Below, piece by piece: positions 8,002 to 17,144 of a stretch of DNA of 64,000 nt. The notes under the pieces are model-generated. The model searched no databases, was not told where the DNA came from, and worked only from the letters and a program-made list of their open reading frames with translations. Position 1 is the stretch's first letter, and each line of letters opens with the position of its first letter. A program made the translations under genes and the position numbers. Source of the stretch: Streptomyces sp. NBC_01341 (GTDB lineage: Bacteria; Actinomycetota; Actinomycetes; Streptomycetales; Streptomycetaceae); contig NZ_CP108364.1 of NCBI RefSeq assembly GCF_035946055.1, forward strand, positions 992,001 through 1,056,000, read 5' to 3'.

Positions 8002-8793
8002 TCAGGGCATCGGTGCGGGCTTGATGATCGCGAACGCCGCGCCCGCCGGGTCGGCGAGGGTGGCGATCCGGCCGACCTGCTGGACATCGGTGGCGGGCAT
8101 GGTCACCGTGCCGCCGAGGCGCTCCGCGTCGGCGACCGCCGCGTCGGCGTCCTCCACCGCGAAGTACGGCAGCCAGTGCGGTCCGGCCGCTGCCCGGTCC
8201 TTCGCCTGGTCGAGGGGCACGAGCCCGCCGAACGACGACATGTCGTCCTCGGTGCCGGCGGGACGGATCATGGTGTACGAGCCGCCGGGATACTGCATCG
8301 CCCCGGTCTGCCACCCGAAGACCGTCTGGAAGAACGCGGCAGCCGCCGGTACGTCGGGGGTGTACAGCTCGGTCCAGACCAGGGCGCCCGGCTCCATGAT
8401 CACGCCGAGGCCGGTGTTCGTGCCGGGCTGCCACACCCCGAAGTAGGCCCCCGCACTGTCGGTGAAGCCGCCCATGCGCCCGTAGTCCAGCACGTCCATC
8501 GGAGCGAACGCCGCTCTGCCGCCCGCCAGCTCGACCGTCCGCGCCGTCGCATCGGCGTCGGGGGTCTGGAAGTAGACGGACCACGCGGGTTTGCCCTGCT
8601 CCTTGGACACGGTCATGACGCCCGCGACCGTGCGCTCCCTCAGCCGGTACATCCCGTACCCACCGGTCTCGGGGCCGCCGGGCACCAGCTCCCAGCCGAA
8701 GAGGCCCTTGTAGAAGGCCGTGGCCTCGTCGATGTCGGGGGTACCCAGGTCGATCCAGTTGGGGGCGCCGGTCTCGAAGGACGGGTCGAGCAT
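8002..8793 (-). CDS. VOC superfamily protein, two glyoxalase-like modules
   Basis: This 263-residue cytoplasmic protein is built of two vicinal-oxygen-chelate repeats. Module one (about 10-125) starts GAPNWIDLGTPDIDEATAFY and contains LFGWELVPGG. Module two (about 140-260) starts LVWTELYTPDVPAAAAFF and contains VFGWQTGAM, ending LADPAGAAFAIIKP. Such double-VOC proteins are common in Streptomyces and annotated as hydroxylase or glyoxalase/bleomycin-resistance-like. Metal ligands and substrate are not clear. The ATG follows CGAGGAG. It probably has its own promoter, since hairpins separate it from the laccase gene. Confidence 0.82.
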   Translation of the reverse strand: MLDPSFETGAPNWIDLGTPDIDEATAFYKGLFGWELVPGGPETGGYGMYRLRERTVAGVMTVSKEQGKPAWSVYFQTPDADATARTVELAGGRAAFAPMDVLDYGRMGGFTDSAGAYFGVWQPGTNTGLGVIMEPGALVWTELYTPDVPAAAAFFQTVFGWQTGAMQYPGGSYTMIRPAGTEDDMSSFGGLVPLDQAKDRAAAGPHWLPYFAVEDADAAVADAERLGGTVTMPATDVQQVGRIATLADPAGAAFAIIKPAPMP

Positions 8794-8906
8794 GGTGTGC
8801 TCCTCGGGCGTGTCACGTGGACCCGCGCGCCTCGTGGCACGGGCCTTCCCACCCCCTCCGAGTCTTGCACCGGGCGCTGACAACCGCAGCCCCGCCGCAC
8901 CCGAAG

Positions 8907-8940
8907 CCCGGAGGTGCGGGCGCCCGCCCGCACCTCCGGG
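8907..8940 (-). terminator. Perfect 15-bp hairpin downstream of laccase gene
   Basis: CCCGGAGGTGCGGGC (8907-8921) pairs perfectly with 8926-8940 around a 4-base loop. It lies about 75 bases past the laccase stop codon and before the VOC gene start. Confidence 0.75.
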
Positions 8941-8978
8941 ACCACCCGCGCGTCCCGCCGGGCAGCCGTCAGGTCCGC

Positions 8979-9011
8979 GCCGTGGCGGGACCGCACCGGC
9001 CCCGCCACGGC
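8979..9011 (-). terminator. Proximal hairpin just after the laccase stop
   Basis: GCCGTGGCGGG (8979-8989) and CCCGCCACGGC (9001-9011) form an 11-bp stem with an 11-base loop, starting two bases after the laccase stop codon. Confidence 0.65.
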
Positions 9012-9013
9012 CC

Positions 9014-10003
9014 TCAGTGCTCGTGCGCCTCGGCCGCACCCGCCGCGTGGTGCGGCGGGTCGTATCCGGGGACCGTGCCGTCGGCCTTGGCGACCAGCAG
9101 CAGCCCGGCCATCCCCATGTCGGAGTGGCTCTGGACGTGGCAGTGGTACATCCAGGCGCCCGCCCCCACGTGTTCACCGGCGATGACCTGGAAGCCGAAC
9201 GACTCGGCGGGTCCGCAGATCTTCGTGTCGACGACGCGGCTGGGGTCGTCCGGGCCGGTGAGCAGGCCCGTCCTGTTGTCGGCCCAGCGGTGCCCGTGGA
9301 TGTGGAACGTGTGGTAGTACTCACCGTGCGTGATCATCACGACCTCGACCCGGTCGCCCACCGTCGCCTCGAAGTTCGGGGCCTCGTGGGCCGCCTTGTT
9401 GTTGATCGTCATGTCGTTGAAGACGATGGTGATCGTCTTGTCCGGCAGGACGTCGCCCTTGCGCCGCACGACGAGCGGGCCGTACAGACCCTTGCGGATG
9501 CCCCCGGTGCCGTGGTCCGTACCGACGACGTGGTCGTGGTAGTGCCAGTAGCCCGCGCTCCCCGCCTGCCAGGTGCCGTCCTTGCGGCGGCCGGGGGCGT
9601 GCGTGCGCCAGGTGTAGGTGCGCGTGCCGCCGGGTTCGACGTGGCTCCGGTTCATGCGGGTGCCGTCACTGGCGATGTCGTAGTCCACGCCGTGGACGTG
9701 GAGGCTGGCGTCGACGTCCGTGGTGTTCTCGAATTCGATGTGCAGCGTGTCGCCCTCGACGATCTCGATGAGCGGGCCCGGGACCGACGCCTTGCCCTTC
9801 TCGAAGCCGTAGCCCATCGACCCGTCCGCCAACTTCTCGGCGTACAGCTTGAGATGGCGTACGACTCCTCCGGCGGGCGCGGTCTTCGCCGGGTTCTCCG
9901 CCGAGGTGGCCTGGACCGCTCCCAGTGACATCGATGTCACACCGGTCGCCGCCGCAACGCCGCCGCCCACGAGCATCCGGCGGTTGAAGGTCCTTCGGTC
10001 CAT
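9014..10003 (-). CDS. Two-domain laccase (small laccase, SLAC-type multicopper oxidase)
   Basis: This 329-residue exported multicopper oxidase couples substrate oxidation to four-electron reduction of O2. A twin-arginine-like signal opens the protein ([13 protein letters not shown], cleavage near residue 35). All four copper motifs are present: HVHG (102-105), HYHDH (154-158), HTFHIHGH (231-238) and [10 protein letters not shown] (287-296). The length and two cupredoxin domains fit the trimeric two-domain laccases of Streptomyces rather than three-domain enzymes. The His-rich tail AHEH is also typical. The ATG follows GGGGAG. It diverges from the ThuA/sugar-dehydrogenase gene, suggesting a shared extracellular oxidative role. 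Confidence 0.95.
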   Translation of the reverse strand: MDRRTFNRRMLVGGGVAAATGVTSMSLGAVQATSAENPAKTAPAGGVVRHLKLYAEKLADGSMGYGFEKGKASVPGPLIEIVEGDTLHIEFENTTDVDASLHVHGVDYDIASDGTRMNRSHVEPGGTRTYTWRTHAPGRRKDGTWQAGSAGYWHYHDHVVGTDHGTGGIRKGLYGPLVVRRKGDVLPDKTITIVFNDMTINNKAAHEAPNFEATVGDRVEVVMITHGEYYHTFHIHGHRWADNRTGLLTGPDDPSRVVDTKICGPAESFGFQVIAGEHVGAGAWMYHCHVQSHSDMGMAGLLLVAKADGTVPGYDPPHHAAGAAEAHEH

Positions 10004-10235
10004 GTCGAACTCCCCACTGAGATACGGAAACTGACGCACTGCACCCCCTGGACGGCCCACACCGTAGCCGGGGGAACCTCGTTTATCCACACTCAGGACA
10101 AAGTTCGTTCGATTGCTGCCATACCTATTGGCGAGCCGCGAAAAGAGGTCTAGCTTCGTGCGCTGTCGCAGTGACCTCAGAGGTGCGGTGACGAAGAAGT
10201 GACCGGAGAAGCGACCAAGAGGGGTGGGTGACCAC
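10004..10235. promoter_or_regulatory. Divergent promoter region, laccase / sugar dehydrogenase
   Basis: This 232-base divergent spacer contains AT-richer patches near 10080-10140 that probably hold promoters in both directions. I see no strong inverted repeat and no recognisable copper-regulator box. Confidence 0.35.
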
Positions 10236-12731
10236 ATGCAGCGCACACCACATCACAGGTCCAGATCGCGCCGCGGTATCGCGGCGGCGGTGGGGATCGG
10301 GGCCCTGACCGCGTCCCTGCTGGGCGGGAACGCCACCGCGAGCCCGTATCCGGATCCGGGGCTGAAGGAACGGATGGCGACAACGTTGTCCCTTCCCTCG
10401 CCGCCGGGCGGGGCCAACGTCAAGGTGCTGGTGTTCCACGCCTCGGCCGGCGACGAGTCGCCGACCGTCGACGCGGGGATCGCGGCCATCGAGAAGATCG
10501 GGCTCAGCGGTCCGGAGGCCGGGCGTTTCAAAACCGTGGCCACCGACGACGCCGGGGTCTTCACCAACGGCAAACAGCTCGGAAAGTACAACGCCGTCGT
10601 CTTCCTGACAGGCGGCGGTGACGTCCTCGACCCGGAGCAGGAAGCGGGCCTGGAGGCGTACATGGAGGCCGGTGGCGGCTTCCTCGGCATCCACGACGCG
10701 GCGCGCACCGAGCCGTACTCCGACTGGTTCACCGGCCTCGTCGGCGCCCGTCCCGCGGCGGACAGCCCCACGGCCGTCCAGCGCGCGACCGTGGAGATCG
10801 GCGACCGGCAGCACCCGGCGACGAAGAACCTCCCGCTGGAGTGGAAACGTCCGGACACATGGCTGAACTGGAAGACCAACCCGTCCGGTGCCGTGCACAC
10901 CGTGGCCCGGGTCCGCGAGCTCACCTACACCCCGGGCAAGAGCGCCAACGGCTGGGACCACCCGGTCTCCTGGTGCCGTGACTACGACGGCGGCCGGTCG
11001 TTCTACACCGCCATGGGCGGTACGGCGGCGAGCTTCGCCGAGACCGATTTCCGGGACCACCTGCGCGGCGCCCTGGCCTGGACGAGCCGCATGTCGCAGG
11101 CCGACTGCAAGGCCACGATCGACTCCAACTACACAGCCGAGCGCCTCACCCAGCCCAACCAGCCCGGCACGAACGACCAGATCGGTGAGCCCCACGGCCT
11201 GGTGACGGCGAAGGACGGGCGGGTCTTCTACATCGGGCGCGGCGGCGCGGACAGCAGCGTGCCCGTGGTCACCGACTGGAACAACCCGGACGTCGGCAAG
11301 GGCTGGGGCGAGATCCACGTCTACGACCCGGCGACCAAGAAGGTCACCCTCGCCGGCCGGCTGAGCATCTTCGGCAACAAGGGCGGCGGCGACGAGCTGG
11401 TCAAGGTGGAGGAGGGCCTGCTCGGCATCGAGCTGGACCCGGACTTCGCCACCAACGGCTGGGTGTACCTGCACTACACCCCGCACGCGAAGATCGACCG
11501 CGACAAGCAGATGGCGGTGCGCCAGGTCTCGCGCTTCACCTTCGATCACGCCACGAACAAGCTCGACCTGGCGTCGGAGAAGGTGCTGCTGTCCTGGCCG
11601 GTCCAGATCCACAGCTGCTGCCACGCGGGCGGCGGCATGGCCTGGGACTCCAAGGAGAACCTCTACATCGCCACCGGGGACAACAACTCCTCCGGCTTCA
11701 GCGACGGTTATTCGGGCAACAACCCGCAGCCGAACTACAAGGGCGTGTCCTTCGCCGACGCCCGCCGCACCGCGGGCAACACCAACAACCTCAACGGCAA
11801 GATCCTGCGCATCCACCCGGAGGACGACGGCACGTACACCCTGCCGCAGGGCAACCTGTTCACGGGCAAGGAGCCCGACGAGGGCGGCGGCAAGACCCGT
11901 GGCGAGATCTACGTGATGGGCGTGCGCAACCCGGCACGCATCTCCATCGACAAGTCGACGGACACCCTGTACGCGGGCTGGGTCGGCCCCGACGCCGGCG
12001 CTCCCAGCACCACCTGGGGTCCGGCGAAGTACGACACGTTCGCCGCGATCACCAAGGCCGGCAACCACGGCTGGCCGTACTGCATGGGCAACAAGCAGCC
12101 CTACCGGGACCGCAACCTGCCCGACCCGTCCAAGCCGCTCGGCTGGTACGACTGCGACGCGCCGAGGAACGAGTCGCCGAACAACGACGGCCTGGTCAAG
12201 CTGCCGCCGGTCACGTCGAACACCATCTGGTACTCGCCCCAGGGCGGCGGCGTCGACTACCCGCGTGACGCCAACGGCATCCCGAGCTACAAGGTCGAGG
12301 ACCAGAAGCAGCTCCTTCCCTGGCTCAAGGGCGGCGGCCAGGCCACGATGAACGGTCCGGTCTACCGCTACGACGCGGCGAGCACCAGCGAGGCCAAGTG
12401 GCCCTCGTACTGGGACGGGAAGTGGTTCGTCGGTGACTTCTACGACGACACCCAGCCCCGCCACGCCGTGCTGACCGACCCGAAGACCGTCGGCAAGGGC
12501 GGACTGCCCACGCACGCCGAGTCCCTGAAAAAGATCATCCCGGTCGGCGCGACCGGTATCCGCAACCTGATGGACTGGAAGTTCGCCCCGGACGGCTCGC
12601 TCTACGTCCTGGACTACGGCCGCGGATTCTTCACCTCCGACTCCAAGTCCGCGCTGTGGCGCGTGACCTACAAGGGCGGCGGTCCGACCCCGGCCGCCGC
12701 AGACCTGGCCAGGAAGGCGGCAGCGCAGTGA
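10236..12731 (+). CDS. Secreted ThuA-domain plus PQQ-type sugar dehydrogenase fusion
   Basis: The product is 831 residues from the ATG at 10236, which has AGAGGGG upstream; an in-frame GTG at 10224 abuts that purine tract. It carries a signal peptide with basic start ([23 protein letters not shown]). A ThuA/trehalose-utilisation glutamine-amidotransferase-like domain follows (about 50-285; [26 protein letters not shown]). Then comes a six-bladed glucose/sorbosone dehydrogenase propeller (about 305-815; [57 protein letters not shown]). Likely role: extracellular oxidation of sugars or glycans, perhaps with PQQ. It overlaps the next gene by 4 bases (GTGA), so the two are translationally coupled. 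Confidence 0.88.
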   Translation: MQRTPHHRSRSRRGIAAAVGIGALTASLLGGNATASPYPDPGLKERMATTLSLPSPPGGANVKVLVFHASAGDESPTVDAGIAAIEKIGLSGPEAGRFKTVATDDAGVFTNGKQLGKYNAVVFLTGGGDVLDPEQEAGLEAYMEAGGGFLGIHDAARTEPYSDWFTGLVGARPAADSPTAVQRATVEIGDRQHPATKNLPLEWKRPDTWLNWKTNPSGAVHTVARVRELTYTPGKSANGWDHPVSWCRDYDGGRSFYTAMGGTAASFAETDFRDHLRGALAWTSRMSQADCKATIDSNYTAERLTQPNQPGTNDQIGEPHGLVTAKDGRVFYIGRGGADSSVPVVTDWNNPDVGKGWGEIHVYDPATKKVTLAGRLSIFGNKGGGDELVKVEEGLLGIELDPDFATNGWVYLHYTPHAKIDRDKQMAVRQVSRFTFDHATNKLDLASEKVLLSWPVQIHSCCHAGGGMAWDSKENLYIATGDNNSSGFSDGYSGNNPQPNYKGVSFADARRTAGNTNNLNGKILRIHPEDDGTYTLPQGNLFTGKEPDEGGGKTRGEIYVMGVRNPARISIDKSTDTLYAGWVGPDAGAPSTTWGPAKYDTFAAITKAGNHGWPYCMGNKQPYRDRNLPDPSKPLGWYDCDAPRNESPNNDGLVKLPPVTSNTIWYSPQGGGVDYPRDANGIPSYKVEDQKQLLPWLKGGGQATMNGPVYRYDAASTSEAKWPSYWDGKWFVGDFYDDTQPRHAVLTDPKTVGKGGLPTHAESLKKIIPVGATGIRNLMDWKFAPDGSLYVLDYGRGFFTSDSKSALWRVTYKGGGPTPAAADLARKAAAQ

Positions 12732-14962
12732 GACGACCCATGCTCCTCGCCCGACAGCGGTACGGGCCCGCACACTGGTGGCTCGCCCTGTTCGGCTCGT
12801 TCCTGATGGTCCTCGGGCTGGCTTCGACAGCGGCCTACGGACGGGAGGACGACCGGGCGGCGGCCGCGGCCGACCAGGTCCTGACCTGGACGGCGGGCGA
12901 CCCCATCGACCGCTATCTGTCGGCGCCCAAGACGGCCGTGGCCGGCGCCGCGACGCTCGTCTTCGAGAACAGCGCGGCCACCGGCAACACCACGGGCATG
13001 CCGCACACCCTGACCTTCAGCGTCTCGGACGTGGAGTTCAACAACGACGTCGCGGTCAACATCCTGGCCAACCCCAGTGACGCCGAGGGCGGCAAGCACA
13101 GCGTCCAGGTGAACCTCACCCCCGGCCGGTACTTCTACCACTGCACGATGCCGGGCCACGGATCGATGCAGGGCATCCTGACGGTGACCGAGGGGGGCGG
13201 CGAGGACACGACCGCTCCCGAGACCTCGGCGACCGTGGCCGGCGACAAGAACGCCGACGGCGCGTACATCGGCCAGGCGACGGTCACCGTCGCGGCCACC
13301 GACGCCGGTTCCGGTGTCGGCACCGTCGAGTACGCGGTCGGGGCCGACGGGGCCTGGCAGCCGTACACCACGCCCGTCGTGGTGAACGAGGTGGGGACCC
13401 ACACGATCCGCTATCGCGCCACCGACAAGGCGGGCAACGCCGCCGCAGAGAAGTCCGTCGACTTCGCGGTGGCCGCACCCCCGACGGACGACAAGACGCC
13501 GCCGGAGACCTCGGCGACCGTCTCGGGCGAGAAGGACGCCGCCGGCGCCTACCTCGGCATGGCCACGGTCACCGTGACCGCGTCCGACACCGGCTCGGGC
13601 GTCAACACCATCGAGTACGCCCTCGGTGCCGACGGAGCCTGGAAGGCGTACACCGCTCCCGTCATGGTGCACGAGGTGGGCTCGCACGCCGTCCGCTACC
13701 GCGCCACCGACAAGTCCGGCAACGTGGCGGCCGAGAAGTCCGTCGACTTCCAGGTCGTGGAGCCGCCGTCGCAGGACAAGACGGCGCCGGTGACCTCCGT
13801 GGCGGTGACGGGCGACAAGAACTCGGACGGCGCGTTCATCACGAGCGCCAAGGCCACGGTGACCGCGACGGACGCGGACTCGGGTGTGGACAAGGTCGAG
13901 TACTCCCTCGACGGCGGGCCGTATCTGGCCTACACCTCCCCCGTCATCGTGGACCGTGTCGGATACCACACCTTCGCCCACCGGGCGACGGACAAGGCCG
14001 GCAACACCTCGGCGGCGAAGCAGTCCTCGTTCACCATCGCCGAGAGCGGCGGAGTCCCGCCGCCCAACTGCCCGGAGTACGACGAGCGGCTCACCGTCAT
14101 CGTCGGGACGGTCGACTCGGGAGTCCCCAACCGGCTCACGGGCAACCGCTGCACGATCAACGAACTGATCGAGGACGAGAAGGACTGGTCGTCGCACGCG
14201 CTGTTCCTCAAGCACGTCGACAAGGTCCTGGACAAGCTGCTCACCGACGGGGTCATCGACACCCGTGAGCACAAGAAGATCTACAAGGCGGCCAAGCAGT
14301 CCGGCATCGGCAAGCCGGGCCAGGACGAGGGCTACACCAAGCTCTTCGACGGCACGGCCGCGTCCCTCGCGAAGTGGGAGCAGGTCGGCGGCGGGAAGTT
14401 CGGGCTGAACACCGAGGACGGCTCGATCACCAGCTCCACCACCGTCGACGGCATGGGGATGCTGTGGTTCCCGGCCAGGCAGTACGGGGACTTCTCGCTG
14501 AAGCTCCAGTGGCGGGACGACGCCCCGGGCGCCGGCAACGCCAACGGCGGAGTGTTCGTCCGCTTCCCGAACGTCCACGAGCAGCCGGAGGAGTCCCGGC
14601 CTGAGTGGGCGGCGATCAAGTACGGCCATGAGGTCCAGATCAACGACCGGCCCGACGGCGACATGTACAAGACCGGGTCCCTCTACGGATTCGACCGGGT
14701 GGGTCTCGGCGGCGCCGGGGTCACGCCCAAGGGCACCTGGAACGACTACGAGATCCGGGTGGTGGACCAGCACTACTCGGTCTACCGCAACGGTGTTCTG
14801 CTGAACGAGTTCGACAACACCGGCGGTCAGCTGTTCGAGCCGCCGCGGGGCGACGACCCGGGGACCGACGGCCGGCGGTACGCCTCCGGCTATGTCGGAC
14901 TCCAGGTCCACAGCACCACGGACGTGATCTCCTACCGCGACATCCGCATCAAGGAGCTGTAG
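12728..14962 (+). CDS. Cupredoxin + three Ig-like repeats + DUF1080 secreted protein
   Basis: The GTG at 12728 overlaps the previous stop and gives 744 residues. An N-terminal signal or anchor (about 17-38) precedes a cupredoxin (about 50-155) with plausible type-1 copper ligands His93 (GMPHTLTF), Cys139, His144 and Met147 (HCTMPGHGSM). Three OmpL47/Ig-like repeats follow (about 162-248, 257-343, 352-438), each with TSATV/TSVAV, GSGV or DSGV, and HxxxYRATDKAGN-like endings. A charged linker leads to a DUF1080 / 3-keto-disaccharide-hydrolase-type LamG-like domain (about 535-744; GYTKLFDGTAASLAKWEQ, ANGGVFVRFPN). It may shuttle electrons between the sugar dehydrogenase and the laccase. Confidence 0.85.
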   Translation: MRRPMLLARQRYGPAHWWLALFGSFLMVLGLASTAAYGREDDRAAAAADQVLTWTAGDPIDRYLSAPKTAVAGAATLVFENSAATGNTTGMPHTLTFSVSDVEFNNDVAVNILANPSDAEGGKHSVQVNLTPGRYFYHCTMPGHGSMQGILTVTEGGGEDTTAPETSATVAGDKNADGAYIGQATVTVAATDAGSGVGTVEYAVGADGAWQPYTTPVVVNEVGTHTIRYRATDKAGNAAAEKSVDFAVAAPPTDDKTPPETSATVSGEKDAAGAYLGMATVTVTASDTGSGVNTIEYALGADGAWKAYTAPVMVHEVGSHAVRYRATDKSGNVAAEKSVDFQVVEPPSQDKTAPVTSVAVTGDKNSDGAFITSAKATVTATDADSGVDKVEYSLDGGPYLAYTSPVIVDRVGYHTFAHRATDKAGNTSAAKQSSFTIAESGGVPPPNCPEYDERLTVIVGTVDSGVPNRLTGNRCTINELIEDEKDWSSHALFLKHVDKVLDKLLTDGVIDTREHKKIYKAAKQSGIGKPGQDEGYTKLFDGTAASLAKWEQVGGGKFGLNTEDGSITSSTTVDGMGMLWFPARQYGDFSLKLQWRDDAPGAGNANGGVFVRFPNVHEQPEESRPEWAAIKYGHEVQINDRPDGDMYKTGSLYGFDRVGLGGAGVTPKGTWNDYEIRVVDQHYSVYRNGVLLNEFDNTGGQLFEPPRGDDPGTDGRRYASGYVGLQVHSTTDVISYRDIRIKEL

Positions 14963-14963
14963 G

Positions 14964-16043
14964 TCAGAGGCGCGGACGGGAGGCCGTGGCGGCATGCTCG
15001 GGCATGCGGCCACGGCCTCCCGGATGCCGATGGCGCCACACCCAGAAGACCGTGCACGAGACCACCGCCCAGATCGTCAGCACGAAGTAGGGGAATACGT
15101 ACTGGTGGCCCTGGTAGTAGACCGCCGTGTGCTGCGCGTTGACCGAGGCGCCGGGCGGCAGCCAGCGGCCGATGTGCCCGAGGGCCGAGGGCAGCAGCGG
15201 CCAGGACACCGCTCCGCCTGACGACGGGTTGCCGAGCAGCACCATGACCCCCCAGGTGGGGATGATCGCCCAGCGCCCCATGAGGGTGTTGAACATCGTG
15301 AAGACCATGCCCGACGTGAACATGGTGAAGGCGAGGATCGCCCACGACTGCACGAAGGGCAGATCGAGCGCCTCGAGCCCCCAGTCCACGATCGCGGCGA
15401 TCGCGAATCCGCCGAGCAGCGAGTAGCTCACGGTGAACAGGATGCGTTCCAGCGGGTTGAGGGCGCGCGCGTGCACGCTGAGCTGGATGGCTCCGAGGAA
15501 GCCGATGATGACGGCGGCGATCGAGATGTAGAAGAGGGCGAGGCCCCGCGGGTCGCCCTTCTGGAGGGGCATGACGTCCTGCACCTTGAGCGGGACGCCG
15601 GTGGTGCGCGCCACCTTCGCCCCGGTCTGCTCCAGCAGTTGGGCCACGGTCGAGCCCGAGGCGCCGGCGACCTGCATGAACACCCCCTGCCCGGCGGTCC
15701 GGAAGATCACGAAGACCTTCTGGTCGTCGAGCGCGTCGCGGGCCTGCGTGGCGTCCGGGTACCGGCGGAGATCCAGCGAGGCGTCGAGCGCGTCCTCCAT
15801 CCCCGCGATGAACTCCTTCGTGTGCGGTGCCCGGGTGTCGACGACGGCGGCCGGAATCTCGCGAGGCGTCGGGTTCGCGAGCGCGTACGTGTAGGAGGCG
15901 GCGAAGAGACCGGCCGAGGCGGAGATGATGAGGGCCACGACCATGGCGGGGAGGTAGGGCGATTTCTTGTACGCTTCCCACTTCTCCCGCCGGGTCAGTG
16001 GCCGGCCGTGCGCCCCGTGTCCGCCGTCGGCTCCGGACGTCAT
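14964..16043 (-). CDS. DUF3533-like integral membrane protein (ABC-2/YhgE-Pip type topology)
   Basis: This 359-residue membrane protein has one N-terminal helix (about 28-50), an extracytoplasmic domain of about 120 residues (ANPTPREIPAAVVDTRAPHT to QDVMPLQ), then five helices to the C-terminus with a basic tail. This layout resembles the YhgE/Pip and ABC-2 permease group. A transport or export role is likely but the substrate is unknown. Its ATG overlaps the stop of the LigD-like gene by 4 bases, so they are co-transcribed, although no functional link is obvious. Its 3' end converges with the cupredoxin gene with one base between stops. Confidence 0.72.
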   Translation of the reverse strand: MTSGADGGHGAHGRPLTRREKWEAYKKSPYLPAMVVALIISASAGLFAASYTYALANPTPREIPAAVVDTRAPHTKEFIAGMEDALDASLDLRRYPDATQARDALDDQKVFVIFRTAGQGVFMQVAGASGSTVAQLLEQTGAKVARTTGVPLKVQDVMPLQKGDPRGLALFYISIAAVIIGFLGAIQLSVHARALNPLERILFTVSYSLLGGFAIAAIVDWGLEALDLPFVQSWAILAFTMFTSGMVFTMFNTLMGRWAIIPTWGVMVLLGNPSSGGAVSWPLLPSALGHIGRWLPPGASVNAQHTAVYYQGHQYVFPYFVLTIWAVVSCTVFWVWRHRHPGGRGRMPEHAATASRPRL

Positions 16044-17068
16044 GCAAGGCCCCCGTCGTCGTGGCGGGCGCGGCTGGGCTGTACCCGCTTCGGCTCGCCC
16101 GGCATCTTCGGGTACTCGGGCGGATAGGGCAGGTCGCCGAGTTCGTGGTCGTGCTCGTCACGCCGCGCGAGTTCCAGCAGCGCGTCGAGGCGGAAGGCGT
16201 GGTCGTCCATGTCGGCGTGCAGATCGCCCACCTCCGCGAAGCGCGCGGGCATGGACCGGAGGTCGAAGTCGCGGGGTTCGGCGTCGTCGACCTCCTCCCA
16301 GCGCAGCGGTGCGGAGACCGGGGCGTGCGGGAAGGGGCGTACGGAGTAGGCGGAGGCGATGGTGCGGTCGCGAGCCGTCTGGTTGTAGTCGACGAAGATC
16401 CGCTCGCCCCGTTCCTCCTTCCACCAGGCGGTGGTCACCCGGTCGGGCATCCTGCGCTCCAGCTCCCGTCCGACCGCGATGGCCGACCGCCTCACCTGGG
16501 TGAACGTCCACTCGGGGACGATCGGCACGAAGACGTGGATGCCGCGCCCGCCGGAGGTCTTGGGCCAGCCGCGCAGGCCGTGGTCGTCCAGGACCGAGCG
16601 CAGTTCGTGGGCGGCCCTCACCGCATCGGCGTAGTCGGTGCCGGGCTGCGGGTCGAGGTCGATGCGGAGCTCGTCGGGGTGGTCGGTGTCGGCCCTGCGC
16701 ACCGGCCAGGGGTGAAAGGTCAGGGTTCCGAGGTTGGCCGCCCAGAGGACGGCGCCGAGCTCGGTGGGGCACATCTCGTCGGCGTGCCGGCCGCTGGGGA
16801 ACTCGATCCGGGCGGTGGGGGTCCAGTCGGGGAGGTTCTTGGGCGCGCGCTTCTGGTAGAAGAAGTCGCCCTCGACCCCGTCGACGAACCGCTGGAGCGT
16901 GGTCGGCCGCTCCCGCAGAGCGCGGAGGATGCCGGGTCCCACGGCCAGGAAGTAGTCGGCCACGTCCTTCTTGGTGTAGCCCTTGTCAGGGAAGTACACC
17001 TTGTCCGGGTTGGACAGCCGCACGGTCCGCCCGTCCACATCCAGTTCCACCGCTGTTCCTGCGCCCAT
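16040..17068 (-). CDS. ligD: LigD-type polymerase/primase domain protein (NHEJ)
   Basis: This 342-residue protein consists of the LigD polymerase domain, an archaeo-eukaryotic primase-fold enzyme that fills or adds nucleotides at double-strand breaks. Visible motifs are LSNPDKVYFPDKGYTKKDVADYF at the start, the catalytic D-x-D in DELRIDLDPQPGTDYAD, the phosphate-binding KTSGGRGIHVFVPI and VDYNQTARDRTIASAYSVRP. No ligase or phosphoesterase domain is fused; an ATP-dependent ligase gene diverges from it. The ATG at 17068 is favoured because conserved sequence begins soon after, although the ribosome site is weak. Confidence 0.92.
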   Translation of the reverse strand: MGAGTAVELDVDGRTVRLSNPDKVYFPDKGYTKKDVADYFLAVGPGILRALRERPTTLQRFVDGVEGDFFYQKRAPKNLPDWTPTARIEFPSGRHADEMCPTELGAVLWAANLGTLTFHPWPVRRADTDHPDELRIDLDPQPGTDYADAVRAAHELRSVLDDHGLRGWPKTSGGRGIHVFVPIVPEWTFTQVRRSAIAVGRELERRMPDRVTTAWWKEERGERIFVDYNQTARDRTIASAYSVRPFPHAPVSAPLRWEEVDDAEPRDFDLRSMPARFAEVGDLHADMDDHAFRLDALLELARRDEHDHELGDLPYPPEYPKMPGEPKRVQPSRARHDDGGLA

Positions 17069-17144
17069 GCCGAACACCGTAGGCGGCACCCACATATGCC
17101 GCATATCGGAAGACGTGCCCGGTGCGCGGGGTGAGAATCGGGTC

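Noticed and set aside
8720..9928. A 402-residue plus-strand open frame
   Set aside because: It is antisense to the laccase and VOC genes, both strongly supported.
10125..15013. Two very long minus-strand open frames (882 and 781 residues)
   Set aside because: They are antisense to the ThuA/dehydrogenase and cupredoxin genes, which have clear domains. The antisense frames show only Val/Arg/Gly-rich filler.
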